Assembly: GCF_900141775.1 (NCBI RefSeq)
Contig: NZ_FSRI01000003.1
Coordinates: forward strand, 558,001-622,000
DNA: 64,000 nucleotides
Source of the DNA: Salinivibrio sp. ES.052
GTDB lineage: Bacteria > Pseudomonadota > Gammaproteobacteria > Enterobacterales > Vibrionaceae
Direction: 5' to 3'
A program made the position numbers and the translations under genes. This document shows, in pieces, positions 18,695 to 26,302 of this stretch. The notes under the pieces were generated by a model that saw only the letters and a list, made by a program, of their open reading frames with translations, was not told the origin of the DNA and searched no databases. Positions within the stretch are counted from its first letter, which is position 1. Each line of letters opens with the position of its first letter.

Positions 18695-18791
18695 CCATTT
18701 AGGTTGGCGCTCTGGGGTTGCAATGAGTTTTAGTGTATACGGTAGAATGATGTAAATTTGAGTGGTGGGTTACTCACTACTTGGTTGGGCG
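18690..18791 (+). repeat. Probable attC site (about 100 bp)
   Basis: It begins with ACCTAAC overlapping the end of the acetyltransferase gene and ends with GTTGGGC. Both fit the half-site consensus (RYYYAAC, GTTRRRY) and pair with each other allowing G-T. The central part is not strongly self-complementary to the eye, so confidence is moderate. Confidence 0.5.
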
Positions 18792-18814
18792 CTAATTCGT
18801 GTAAGAGGTTGAAT

Positions 18815-19321
18815 TTGAACATTGAAATAAGGAATGAAGCATTCGGCGACGAGGCGAAAATACATCAGGTTACAGAGCAGGCGTTTTTAAACACACAGCA
18901 TGCTGATCATACCGAGCAGTTCATTGTGGATGCCCTTCGCCGCGCGGGCGCGTTAACGATCTCACTGGTGGCGCAAGTGGATGGAGACATTGTGGGACAT
19001 GTTGCGATTTCACCGGTCACGCTCTCAGATAGTACAAGCGGCTGGTTTGGGCTTGGACCAATATCGATTATCCCTGAATTTCAAGGACGAGGCATTGGAT
19101 CTCAGCTAATGCAAAGATCACTTGCTGTCCTTGAGACAATGGGAGCGTCTGGCTGCACGGTGCTCGGTGATCCTGCTTTTTATGGCCGTTTCGGGTTCAC
19201 GGTGGTCGATGGGCTGGTTTTTCCTGGTGTGCCCGATGAGTATTTCCAGGCACTCTCATTCTCCGATGAGTTTCCCCAAGGGGAAGTATCGTACCATGAG
19301 GCATTTTCTGCCGAGGGTTAA
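18815..19321 (+). CDS. GNAT-family N-acetyltransferase (YhbS-like)
   Basis: 168 aa using TTG at 18815, which has AGAGG six bases upstream; the longer frame back to 18758 runs through attC-like sequence and is unlikely. GNAT motifs: LVAQVDGDIVGHVAISPV, then GLGPISIIPEFQGRGIGSQL (motif A with Q-G-R-G-I-G) and GCTVLGDPAFYGRFGFTVV (motif B). These resemble the YhbS group. Substrate unknown. It lies in the cassette block; a clear attC downstream was not found. Confidence 0.82.
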   Translation: MNIEIRNEAFGDEAKIHQVTEQAFLNTQHADHTEQFIVDALRRAGALTISLVAQVDGDIVGHVAISPVTLSDSTSGWFGLGPISIIPEFQGRGIGSQLMQRSLAVLETMGASGCTVLGDPAFYGRFGFTVVDGLVFPGVPDEYFQALSFSDEFPQGEVSYHEAFSAEG

Positions 19322-19609
19322 CAGAGGCAAGCATAACGACTCCTTGTTGTGGCAGCATCTACATCAAGGGGTCCACCGCCGCAGTACCGTGCCGCCTTCA
19401 TCACGTATAGCTGCTTTACAGCTCATTGCCCTAATTGTCGCAATCCTCTGATAATGCCAATAAAAGTCTAAAAAATAGCCTCTGCTAACATTTTGGGCAA
19501 TAAAGTACAGGAAAGCCCTCATTGCTTTGATAAACTGGGCACCAAAATGGAAGGAGAAAAGGTCTGTTAGGTGCCGAAAACTGATCGGCGGTAGCGTGGT
19601 AAATACTGG
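19322..19609. other. Accessory spacer, no gene recognised
   Basis: About 290 bp between the YhbS-like gene and the ISL3-family element. A minus-strand frame runs through it, but it begins inside the insertion sequence and matches nothing I recognise. GTTAGGT at 19566 resembles an attC half-site, but no partner at a suitable distance was found. Confidence 0.3.
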
Positions 19610-19617
19610 ATGGATAA

Positions 19618-20950
19618 GGCTCTTCATCGTTCATGGTGGAAAGTCATATCAAGCCCCCCAAAATAGAACAGTATCGCTGTCTTGAACCGTTGTTTGTTTC
19701 TAAAGCCTTTAGCTCTAAGCTTCATGTATTGGATTTTGGCATTTATAGCTTCCGCCAGGCCATTCGATGCCTTCAGCCGCATTGCATTAAGGATTGCTGG
19801 TAAGTGCTTTTTCACTGTCGCCGCTGCTGTCATCAATGGTTTAATTCCACTTGCCTTAACTAAAGCAAGCCACTCTAGCCATTGATTCCTTGCGCTTCTG
19901 ATCGAACCTCCGTACCAGATTAGTCTTGCTTGCTCTTTGAGCAACCAGCTAAGGCTTGTATCTATCATGAGCTTGGCCAATTTGTTTATACGCTCCCTCA
20001 AGCGACCAGTGAGGTTTCTATTTCTTTTGAGCCAGCCATAACGCGTTCTGTAGCACTCTCGTTTAAGGTATGGCGGTAGACGGTTAACCTCTTGCTTGCG
20101 AACATCGTCAACAGCTTTGGTGAGCACTTTTGCCACGTGGAAATGATCAACTGCAATCAGGCGTTTAGAGCGTGAGCCAAAGAAGGACTCGGTTGCATTC
20201 ATAAAAGCTTGGCTCATATCCATCGAGACTGAGCGGACCTGTTGTTTAGCGATGTTAGGCAGCACTCGATAGCAGTTTGCTAAGCTTTGTTCACTTTTAC
20301 CGTCGGCAACAGCGAGAACTTGGCCCGTTCGGCTCGACATCACCGTGACATAATCATGCCCTCGGCAAAAGGCAGTTTCGTCTACCAACAGATCTTCTAC
20401 CTTATTTAAATTTCTCCGGGCGAGCCCTCGTGAAACAGCCCTTTTCATTACCCGATCAATGGCTCCCCAACTCAGTCGAAAGGCTTTAGATACAGAGAGA
20501 AGAGAAGTGAACTGAAGTGTTTCAATAATCTTTGTCTCAAAGAGTTCGGTATAGCGACTTCCAGGAGATGCCCAAGGAACAGAAACGGTCTGAACCCCAT
20601 GCTTTGGACAGTCAGCACGTGGAACTTGGGCCTCAAGATATGTTTCGTATTGGCATGTATCCAAATGACGCCATATCCGCTTTCGAGAGTCATGCTTTCT
20701 TACCGCTTTCGAGCATGTTGGACAAGCAACGCTTGAATGACTTTCGTACATGATAGTCACGGTAATACGTTGGCTCGTTTTATCCACCTGGACAGAGTCG
20801 ACAGTCCATGGCGGAATCAGTCCAAGGATCGCTTGATAGAGTGCTGTATCTTTCATCTGATTCAGGGCTCAAGTGCAGAGTGTTTCCTCATTTTCCAATT
20901 AATCGGAAAACTTGAAAAGAAACACTTTCCACCACATCCGGTGAAGAGCC
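19618..20950 (-). mobile_element. Intact ISL3-family insertion sequence (1,333 bp)
   Basis: Terminal inverted repeats of about 26 bp: the left end starts GGCTCTTCA and runs to TGGTGGAAAG (19618-19643). The right end is its complement (20925-20950), with both outer and inner ends identical and a few central mismatches. A perfect 8-bp direct duplication ATGGATAA flanks it (19610-19617 and 20951-20958). One full-length transposase gene is inside. The ends (GGCTCTTC) and the 8-bp duplication are typical of ISL3. Confidence 0.96.
19624..20856 (-). CDS. ISL3-family transposase
   Basis: 410 aa. It opens with a zinc-finger region (CPTCSKAVRKHDSRKRIWRH, then CPKHG), followed by a helix-turn-helix-like stretch and the DDE domain: LLVDETAFCRGHDYVTV (first Asp), VSMDMSQAFMNATESFFG (second Asp) and the C-terminal KASNGLAEAINAKIQYMK containing the catalytic Glu. 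All are standard ISL3 landmarks. The length is normal and no disruption is seen, so it is probably active. The stop lies within the left inverted repeat. Confidence 0.96.
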   Translation of the reverse strand: MKDTALYQAILGLIPPWTVDSVQVDKTSQRITVTIMYESHSSVACPTCSKAVRKHDSRKRIWRHLDTCQYETYLEAQVPRADCPKHGVQTVSVPWASPGSRYTELFETKIIETLQFTSLLSVSKAFRLSWGAIDRVMKRAVSRGLARRNLNKVEDLLVDETAFCRGHDYVTVMSSRTGQVLAVADGKSEQSLANCYRVLPNIAKQQVRSVSMDMSQAFMNATESFFGSRSKRLIAVDHFHVAKVLTKAVDDVRKQEVNRLPPYLKRECYRTRYGWLKRNRNLTGRLRERINKLAKLMIDTSLSWLLKEQARLIWYGGSIRSARNQWLEWLALVKASGIKPLMTAAATVKKHLPAILNAMRLKASNGLAEAINAKIQYMKLRAKGFRNKQRFKTAILFYFGGLDMTFHHER

Positions 20951-20958
20951 ATGGATAA

Positions 20959-21271
20959 CCAGCTTATCGGTGGAAGCACGCCAATTGAGTGCACGCTTTG
21001 TCGGCGCTCATTCACACTATCCCAGAACGCGAAAGTGGAAAACCAATATAATCAACAGATTAGGAAAGTAGGTGTGGTGATAATGTGAACGTGTCACCGG
21101 AGATAGGCGGCGTGCACACTTTCGCGGAAAAAACACAAACCCTAAAAGCGATAAATATTATTTATAACAGTGAGTTAGGGAAGAAAAATTGCGTATAACG
21201 GTTTTGGCAAATCGAGCATGCGCACTAATACAATGTTATGCTACCAGTCGAAATCTTCAATAAGGAATACT
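20959..21271. other. Spacer with inverted repeat and attC-like end
   Basis: About 310 bp without a gene. Two features were noticed: a 10-bp inverted repeat CGCGAAAGTG / CACTTTCGCG at 21028-21037 and 21117-21126, enclosing 79 bp, which could be the ends of a tiny non-autonomous element; and a short attC-like segment ending in GTTATGC near 21234-21240, beginning with GTATAAC near 21192. The VOC gene's ribosome site (AAGGA) follows. Confidence 0.4.
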
Positions 21272-21688
21272 ATGAAACAGAACATTGTCCATATTGCTTT
21301 AGTTGTAAAAGATTATGATGAAGCCATTGATTTTTATGTAAACAAACTCAAATTTGAACTTATTGAAGATACTCATCAACCTGAACAAGACAAACGTTGG
21401 GTGGTTGTGGCTCCACCAAATTCTCATGGTGTTACGTTGTTACTTGCCAGAGCTTCGAAGCCAGAGCAGCATGATTTCATTGGGAATCAAGCAGGTGGTC
21501 GAGTATTCCTGTTCCTAAATACTGATGATTTCTGGCGTGACTTTAAGCGTATGAAATCGATTGGTATTAACTTCGTCCGCGAGCCAACAGAAGAAGACTA
21601 TGGAACGGTAGCAGTGTTTGAAGACTTGTATGGAAACTTGTGGGATCTTCTTCAATTGAATCCAAGCCATCCAATGGCAAAAAGGTAG
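21272..21688 (+). CDS. VOC (glyoxalase/dioxygenase superfamily) protein, cassette gene
   Basis: 138 aa from the ATG at 21272 with AAGGA 5-6 bases upstream; a longer frame starting at 21218 would run through the attC-like end. The start IVHIALVVKDYDEAIDFYVN has the usual first metal-ligand His of the VOC fold. The end GTVAVFEDLYGNLWDLLQ has the typical closing strand and last ligand region. Such cassette proteins include glyoxalase-like and antibiotic-binding types; the substrate is unknown. A VCR-like attC directly follows the stop codon. Confidence 0.85.
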   Translation: MKQNIVHIALVVKDYDEAIDFYVNKLKFELIEDTHQPEQDKRWVVVAPPNSHGVTLLLARASKPEQHDFIGNQAGGRVFLFLNTDDFWRDFKRMKSIGINFVREPTEEDYGTVAVFEDLYGNLWDLLQLNPSHPMAKR

Positions 21689-21689
21689 C

Positions 21690-21814
21690 ATAACAAACGC
21701 TTCAAGAGGGACAGCCAACGCGTGGTGCTCTCAGTTCAAATTAACATTTGTGATTACGGCTGTTAATTTAAGTTCAGTGCTTTGCGTTGTCAGCCCCTTA
21801 AGCGGGCGTTAGCA
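21690..21814 (+). repeat. VCR-like attC recombination site
   Basis: About 124 bp. It starts TAACAAACGCTTCAAGAGGG and ends CAGCCCCTTAAGCGGGCGTTAG. Both ends closely match the Vibrio cholerae repeat (VCR) family of chromosomal integrons, and they are mutually complementary. The AT-rich middle is the variable loop. This is the clearest attC in the window and ties the array to vibrio superintegrons. Confidence 0.93.
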
Positions 21815-21833
21815 TTCCAACATAGAGAGAATC

Positions 21834-22727
21834 ATGAACTGGAAAGAGTACGAAAAGGAAATCTATGATTATTTCAAGGAACAGTATCCGGATGCTGAAA
21901 TAACTTTGGATGCGAAGAAAGAAGGGTTGTTTTCAAAGGTCAAGCGGCAAATTGACATTCTTATAGAGCAATATGTTGCAGGAAACAGAATAGTTATCGC
22001 CATTGACGGCAAGTATTTTAATAAAAAGGTCGATGTAAAAGCTGTTGAAAGCTACATAAGTATGCTGGAAGACATCGGTGCTCATAAAGGTTTGCTAATC
22101 TCTAAAGAAGGATTTACCGAGGCAGCATATAATCGTGCGCACTTCGGTTCTACTGAAATTGAATTGGAAGTGCTCAATTTCAAAAATCTATATGCTTTTC
22201 AATCTCATGGTGCCATTCCCTATTCCGGAACTAACGGCGCATTAATCCCGTCACCCTTTGGCTGGGTTGTTGATGGACAAACTACACCAGCTTGGTTGGC
22301 GACTCTTTATCAACAAGGAAGAACATTAGACGAAGCAATGAAGGTTCGTGAGTTTATGTATGTTCAATTCTGGGATAGGCGTAAAGATGATGATTCATTA
22401 GAAGATTTATTAAAGTTCCAGGAAGAGCGGTTTCGAGAGGTTGATTCAGAGTGCAATATTGAGTTTTTGCCAACAATAAGTCGCAAAGATGTACAAACAA
22501 AGCTACGGGTTGCCAGGATTAAAAATTACCCAACGCCTGAGTATACTGGGTTTGTGGAGTTTGATGAATTCATTTTCTTCTGCGTTATGTTTTCTCCTGA
22601 AAATCGCTCAAAAAGCAATATTCGTAAACTAGAAAACATCATGAAGGCAGTTTTGCCAATAAAAGTTACTCATGAAAATACTAACAAGTCAAAGCACTCG
22701 GACGCTGTAAACGGCGCCGGTGTTTGA
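21834..22727 (+). CDS. Restriction-endonuclease-like protein (PD-(D/E)XK), cassette gene
   Basis: 297 aa. The N-terminal 120 residues resemble Mrr-type nuclease domains: helix NWKEYEKEIYDYFKEQYPDA, then RQIDILIEQY with the catalytic Asp and IVIAIDGKYFNKKVDV, where the usual E-x-K appears as D-G-K. GAHKGLLISKEGFTEAA is the next Mrr-like strand-helix. The C-terminal 170 residues are unrecognised. The last about 15 codons are read from the attC that ends the cassette. GAGAGAATC precedes the ATG. Next to it is a helicase/Mrr fusion gene in its own cassette; both suggest defence against foreign DNA (inference). Activity is uncertain because of the D-for-E change. Confidence 0.75.
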   Translation: MNWKEYEKEIYDYFKEQYPDAEITLDAKKEGLFSKVKRQIDILIEQYVAGNRIVIAIDGKYFNKKVDVKAVESYISMLEDIGAHKGLLISKEGFTEAAYNRAHFGSTEIELEVLNFKNLYAFQSHGAIPYSGTNGALIPSPFGWVVDGQTTPAWLATLYQQGRTLDEAMKVREFMYVQFWDRRKDDDSLEDLLKFQEERFREVDSECNIEFLPTISRKDVQTKLRVARIKNYPTPEYTGFVEFDEFIFFCVMFSPENRSKSNIRKLENIMKAVLPIKVTHENTNKSKHSDAVNGAGV

Positions 22728-22737
22728 GGCGTTAACC
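22679..22737 (+). repeat. Short attC site (about 60 bp) overlapping the nuclease gene
   Basis: It starts ACTAACAAG and ends GAGGCGTTAACC. The arms TCAAAGCACTCGG and CCGGTGTTTGAG pair with a bulged base, as in classical short attC hairpins. The stop codon of the nuclease gene lies inside it. It is very different in length and sequence from the VCR-like site. Confidence 0.85.
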
Positions 22738-22758
22738 AGGAGAGGCAAAGAAAAAAAC

Positions 22759-23724
22759 ATGCAGCTAAGAAGTTGGCAACAGAATTTTGTCGATCAGTAT
22801 CTGTCGTCTGACGCTCAGAAATCTCTGCTAATTGCTGTGACAGGTACCGGAAAAACGATTACTGCCTTAAGTGCTGCTAAGGGGAAGATTGAGAAGGGTG
22901 ATGTTTCTAGGGTGGTTGTCGTATCCGACAGAAAAATGCTGCAGTATCAATGGGCGCATGTTGCACGTGAAATAGGTATGGAGATTGACACCACCTTCGG
23001 GCAGCGCAGTGCCTCTTTAACCTACCAGTCAATAATCAGAAGTAAGAAAGAGTTCGAAGAAGTTGTAACCGGGCAGGATTCCATCTTCATATTTGATGAA
23101 GCAGCTAAGCTTAGTAAAAGAACGGAAGACCTAGGCGAAGAAGTATTGCGTCAAAATCCAAATAGTAAGCTTCTGTACTTGAGTTCGATACCGGTTAGGG
23201 GGCATACATTCGATTGGACCCACGAGATCGGGCGCGAGTTCATCTATCAGCCTGAAATCATAAGGCTCCCAGAAACACAGATAGAGATTGCCAGATATTC
23301 ACCAAGCATTCTGCTTCTTGAGCAACTAAGAGCCCCTGGTTTTTCGCTAGAAAGCTTGTCTTGGCGTCAGTTTGAGATTCTCATTTCCAGATTGCTTGAG
23401 GCCGATGGTTATGAAATTGAATTAATGAACGGCACAAAGGATGGTGGCGTTGATATCGTTGCTGTTAAAGATATGAAGGAAGCTGGGCTGTATAAAGCTT
23501 TGTGGCAGGCAAAAAAATACAAGACATCAAGCAAAGTGGGGATTTCAGCTATTCGAGAGCTAGCTGATGTTCGGAATGAGTTCGGCGCGAGCAAAGGGAT
23601 ACTTGTTACAACCAGTTTTCTAACCCGTGGTGCTCTCGACCGTGTATACCGTGATAAATATATACTTGGAAAAGTTGACAGAAACGATCTTGGCAACTGG
23701 ATAAATAGGCAGCTCTTCGAGTGA
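22759..23724 (+). CDS. Half-helicase fused to Mrr-type nuclease domain, cassette gene
   Basis: 321 aa from the ATG at 22759. Residues 1-200 are the first RecA-like domain of an SF2 helicase: Walker A in LLIAVTGTGKTITALSAAKG, motif Ia RVVVVSDRKMLQYQWAH, and the DEAD/DEAH position as SIFIFDEAAKLSK with a motif III-like LLYLSSIPVRG. The second RecA domain is absent. Residues 205-321 are a Mrr catalytic domain: FEILISRLLEADGYEIELM, GGVDIVAVKD (catalytic Asp) and ALWQAKKYKTSSKVG (Q-x-K), then GASKGILVTTSFLTRGA. Likely a DNA-targeting defence protein; nuclease residues are intact. A single RecA domain may work as an ATPase switch or require a partner. It ends at an attC. Confidence 0.82.
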   Translation: MQLRSWQQNFVDQYLSSDAQKSLLIAVTGTGKTITALSAAKGKIEKGDVSRVVVVSDRKMLQYQWAHVAREIGMEIDTTFGQRSASLTYQSIIRSKKEFEEVVTGQDSIFIFDEAAKLSKRTEDLGEEVLRQNPNSKLLYLSSIPVRGHTFDWTHEIGREFIYQPEIIRLPETQIEIARYSPSILLLEQLRAPGFSLESLSWRQFEILISRLLEADGYEIELMNGTKDGGVDIVAVKDMKEAGLYKALWQAKKYKTSSKVGISAIRELADVRNEFGASKGILVTTSFLTRGALDRVYRDKYILGKVDRNDLGNWINRQLFE

Positions 23725-23725
23725 A

Positions 23726-23797
23726 GGTTAACAAGGCGCTGCTGTCGGACAAATTTTACGCTGCGCTTCAAATTTGCCGCAGAGCGCGGCGTTATGT
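23726..23797 (+). repeat. attC site (about 72 bp)
   Basis: It begins GGTTAACAAGGCGCTGCTG just after the helicase stop and ends CAGAGCGCGGCGTTATGT. The arms AAGGCGCTGC and CGCAGAGCGCGG are complementary with a bulge, and internal inverted AAATTT segments extend the hairpin. Confidence 0.85.
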
Positions 23798-23815
23798 GTG
23801 TATGGGGAGGTAAAT

Positions 23816-24280
23816 GTGGATCACAATAGAGAACGGTTGGCTGCTCATATCCTTCCCCTTTCAGTGGCAACCGATTTTGATACCGCGAGAACTGAATGGG
23901 CGCTCATTGGGGTGGAGGTCAGTGAAGAATTTGATAGCTGCCCCTGCGGCCAAGACATCAAAGAACACTGCTACATCCGCAATCAGATCAATGGAAACAC
24001 AACCTACGTCGGCAATGTCTGTATTAATCGTTTCATCGGCATTGAGACCGGAAATCTTTTCGCTGGGCTCCGCCGAATAGCGTCAGATGACACTGCTAAT
24101 GCAAACGAAGACTTGATCTACCATGCTTTCAAGCTTGGCTACATCTTTGATCAAGAATACAAGTTCTTGATGGATACCCGCCGAAAACGGAAATTGTCAC
24201 CCAAGCAAGTAGCCTGGAAGCAGAAGATCAATCGACGCATCATCAATAAAACCGTGGTGCAGCGCCGTAGCAGCACATAA
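23816..24280 (+). CDS. Hypothetical integron cassette protein
   Basis: 154 aa from the GTG at 23816, chosen because GGGGAGG lies 6 bases upstream. The longer frame from 23774 would begin in the attC. No family recognised with certainty. It contains SCPCGQDIKEHCYIRN and GNVCINRF, a spacing of cysteines and one histidine that could bind zinc. The C-terminus is rich in Lys and Arg (RRKRKLSPKQVAWKQKINRR), suggesting nucleic-acid contact (inference). The stop codon TAA is part of the following attC, as is common in compact cassettes. Confidence 0.7.
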   Translation: MDHNRERLAAHILPLSVATDFDTARTEWALIGVEVSEEFDSCPCGQDIKEHCYIRNQINGNTTYVGNVCINRFIGIETGNLFAGLRRIASDDTANANEDLIYHAFKLGYIFDQEYKFLMDTRRKRKLSPKQVAWKQKINRRIINKTVVQRRSST

Positions 24281-24358
24281 CCAGTGCAGGCACGGCGACG
24301 CCCATTACATTGCGCCTTCGGCTCCATTCCATGGGCGCGCATGCTGCAAACGTTATGA
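24275..24358 (+). repeat. attC site (about 84 bp)
   Basis: It starts ACATAACCAGTGCAGGC at the end of the previous gene and ends CATGCTGCAAACGTTATGA. It contains the GCGCCTTCGGCTCC loop common in cassette arrays. The end half-sites are complementary. Confidence 0.85.
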
Positions 24359-24382
24359 GTTACCAATGGAGAAATACTCACT

Positions 24383-24799
24383 ATGAGAAATAAAATGTTG
24401 ATAGCTATATGTCTTCTTCTTTCTGGAGTAGTACAAGCTGGGGAGGTTGTTATTGATGTCCCTGCATTAGTAGGGAAAAGCAAGGCTGATGTGGCTAAAA
24501 TCATCGGGGAGCCAACATCTTGTAGCTCATCAAAATATGGCGAGAAGTGCCAATTTAAAAAAGCAGAAGCTGAAATTGTATTTATCAAAGGAAAAGCGGA
24601 TTGGATAACGGTTGAAGGTATTGATGACAAGCCATTTTCTGATGAAACAATACAATTACTAGGTTTCAAGAAACAAAGTCCATCTTTCAGTAATTCATTT
24701 ACAAAACGCTGGGAGCCATTGCAAGGGCTAATATCAGTTTCTCTATTTAAAGGCAGCAGCAACTCTGACTATGCTTACATTAAAGCGTACACAAAGTAG
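24383..24799 (+). CDS. Small exported protein, cassette gene
   Basis: 138 aa with a signal peptide (MRNKMLIAICLLLSGVVQAG). The mature part holds two cysteines close together (TSCSSSKYGEKCQF), probably a disulfide, and a repeated 'IDVPALVGKSKADVAKIIGE' type opening. No named family recognised. The ATG at 24383 is preceded by GGAGAAATACTCACT. It lies between a good attC and a degenerate one. Function unknown; a periplasmic location is predicted. Confidence 0.7.
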   Translation: MRNKMLIAICLLLSGVVQAGEVVIDVPALVGKSKADVAKIIGEPTSCSSSKYGEKCQFKKAEAEIVFIKGKADWITVEGIDDKPFSDETIQLLGFKKQSPSFSNSFTKRWEPLQGLISVSLFKGSSNSDYAYIKAYTK

Positions 24800-25048
24800 A
24801 GTAGCCTCACTCATAAAAAACGGCTGCACGGGACAAATTTCTGGCGACGAATTGCACTCCGGAAGTGATGAGTGGTTGCAACGTGGTTATGTCGAGAACG
24901 TCAGAAAATATCTATTTAATGCAGCAAACTAAATTCGAGGCATATGGCGCAACGCGGCCTAACAAGTGCATGTTATCGGACGTGTACTATGTTGCGATCT
25001 GTACCCGACGCAACTACAAGCGTCATGTATCAAATAAGAATTAAACCT
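24800..25048. other. Spacer with degenerate attC
   Basis: About 250 bp. GCCTAACAAGTGCATG at 24957-24972 has the left half-site and arm of a short attC, and GTGTACTATGTTGCG follows 15-25 bases later as a poor right arm. This looks like a decayed or truncated site. The rest shows no gene. Confidence 0.45.
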
Positions 25049-25423
25049 ATGGAATTACCAATCGAATATCGTTGGCTAAAAGCTCATCGATTTGAAGGCT
25101 TTCTTCCGTGGTGGTTCATCGAAAATCCCGGTCAAGAAGGCTTGAGAGCGGAATATCAAAAAGAAACTGGAGAGGATTTTTACCCTTTCGCTAGGCGACA
25201 AGACTTCGACGATGTTGCCGGATTCAAGGTTGTGAATGGGGAAATACAAAGAGAGGTGGTATCCGTCCATTTAACTTGGGCAGGTAAAAGAGAAGTAGAG
25301 GGCTTCCCTGTCAAGGCTGTATACAAAGATATTTTTGAATGGTTGTCCCAAGAGGTTTTGCCCGAAACTGCAGATTGGGTTACTGAAGAAGACTTGGCCG
25401 ATCTTGAGGAAGAAAATGCATAA
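25049..25423 (+). CDS. SMI1/KNR4 (SUKH)-like cassette protein
   Basis: 124 aa from the ATG at 25049; an alternative ATG lies 24 bases upstream and neither has a strong ribosome site. The pattern FLPWWFIENPGQEGLRAEYQ, then FARRQDFDDVAGFKV and a C-terminal acidic helix (TEEDLADLEEENA) resembles small SUKH-like proteins often seen as toxin-immunity or regulatory proteins. The family call is from overall pattern only. The gene ends in a good attC. Confidence 0.5.
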   Translation: MELPIEYRWLKAHRFEGFLPWWFIENPGQEGLRAEYQKETGEDFYPFARRQDFDDVAGFKVVNGEIQREVVSVHLTWAGKREVEGFPVKAVYKDIFEWLSQEVLPETADWVTEEDLADLEEENA

Positions 25424-25500
25424 CTAGGTGGTCAACGGGACCGCTTTTCCGCGCCGCCTTCGGCTCTGCTCCAAAGCGGCCCGTTACCTTGGCGTTATGT
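25418..25500 (+). repeat. attC site (about 83 bp)
   Basis: It starts GCATAACTAGGTGGTCAACG across the previous stop codon and ends CCCGTTACCTTGGCGTTATGT. The arms CAACGGGACCGCTTT and AAAGCGGCCCGTT pair well, around a GCCGCCTTCGGC loop. Confidence 0.9.
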
Positions 25501-25521
25501 GAATAGAGGAAATAGTCAGCA

Positions 25522-26055
25522 GTGAAATATCGTTTTAGTAGTGCGATAGCGGGGTTATTAGTGGCTATCTTATGCCTAGTTTCTTTTGGCTGGTTAATGG
25601 GAAAACATGCAAATTCAACTTCGTTCATAACAATCGCATTCCAATGGCTGGTCGATATTGGGACAATATTGGCAGGTTTTGGTACGTTGTGTGCTGCTTA
25701 CGTTGGTTATCTTGCGTTAAGTGCGTGGAAGGTACAATCAAAAGGGCAATCAAGCATCACTCGGCTAATAGAATGCCAAGAAGCTATAGCTGTCTTGTGT
25801 GTAGAGGTTTTGCCTGCGACTGTTTCACTGCCTCAGGAAAAGAGAAATGAACTGTATCGTCTGTTTGAGCGACTGTTGGTCAACTTAGCCGTTTTATCAA
25901 GAACTTCATCACATAAAAATGAACTGCAACGCATTCGGCAAAGCTTATTAGTTCCAAGTTATCGGTTTCGTGACTTTGGAGTAATCTGGCCTGATGACAA
26001 AGAAAAGCTTAAGGCTGCCGAAGAGCAATTAATCAATGTCATCGAACGCTGGTAG
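25522..26055 (+). CDS. Small membrane protein, cassette gene
   Basis: 177 aa. Two hydrophobic segments at the start: FSSAIAGLLVAILCLVSFGW (about residues 4-23) and WLVDIGTILAGFGTLCAAYV (about 42-61). A soluble C-terminal region of about 110 residues with predicted helices follows. This two-helix plus cytoplasmic tail layout is common for cassette-borne membrane proteins. No family recognised. AGAGGAAATAGTCAGCAG precedes the ATG. It is followed closely by the first copy of the 239-bp repeat rather than an obvious attC. Confidence 0.7.
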   Translation: MKYRFSSAIAGLLVAILCLVSFGWLMGKHANSTSFITIAFQWLVDIGTILAGFGTLCAAYVGYLALSAWKVQSKGQSSITRLIECQEAIAVLCVEVLPATVSLPQEKRNELYRLFERLLVNLAVLSRTSSHKNELQRIRQSLLVPSYRFRDFGVIWPDDKEKLKAAEEQLINVIERW

Positions 26056-26063
26056 AATTCACA

Positions 26064-26302
26064 TAACACATATGAGCCCTTCTCCGGTCAATAGGCAATA
26101 GCATTTTTTGGCTGCGCCAGCAGCCAATGCTCTCGAACAACAAAGTCGGCTACTTCGCTCTGTCATTTCCGCCATTAAGTCATTGCTTACGGCAAACACA
26201 TATAGAAGGTCTGTTACTGCGACTCACCGCTGCCTGCCAATCATGTGACAGGGCCATTAGACATTACTTCCCGTTCCCACGCAGGAGCGTGGGAACGAGT
26301 TA
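26064..26302. repeat. 239-bp direct repeat, copy 1
   Basis: It starts TAACACATATGAGCCC and ends in a perfect palindrome (GTTCCCACGC AGGA GCGTGGGAAC) plus GAGTTA. It matches copy 2 at 27729-27967 over the full length with two substitutions. It contains another hairpin-prone segment (GGCTG / CAGCC inside AGCATT / AATGCT). No protein is recognised. The terminal palindrome resembles REP-type or IS200/IS605-type ends, so a small non-autonomous mobile element is plausible. Confidence 0.85.

Noticed and set aside
19364-19627. Minus-strand 87-codon frame beside the ISL3-family element
   Set aside because: Its start codon lies within the insertion sequence end and the translated text matches no family I recognise; likely chance or a broken relic.
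21028-21126. Inverted repeats as ends of a larger transposon
   Set aside because: The enclosed 79 bp cannot hold a gene and no flanking direct duplication was seen; reported only as a curiosity.
22759-23724. Helicase gene as a frameshifted full-length helicase
   Set aside because: The Mrr domain follows in frame after a natural linker and no remnant of a second RecA domain is seen in other frames, so a genuine compact fusion is more likely.
26064-26302. The 239-bp repeat as an attC or a gene
   Set aside because: It starts with TAACACAT, recalling an attC left half-site, but no matching right half-site GTTRRRY was found at its end, and no frame through it looks like protein. Kept only as a repeat.
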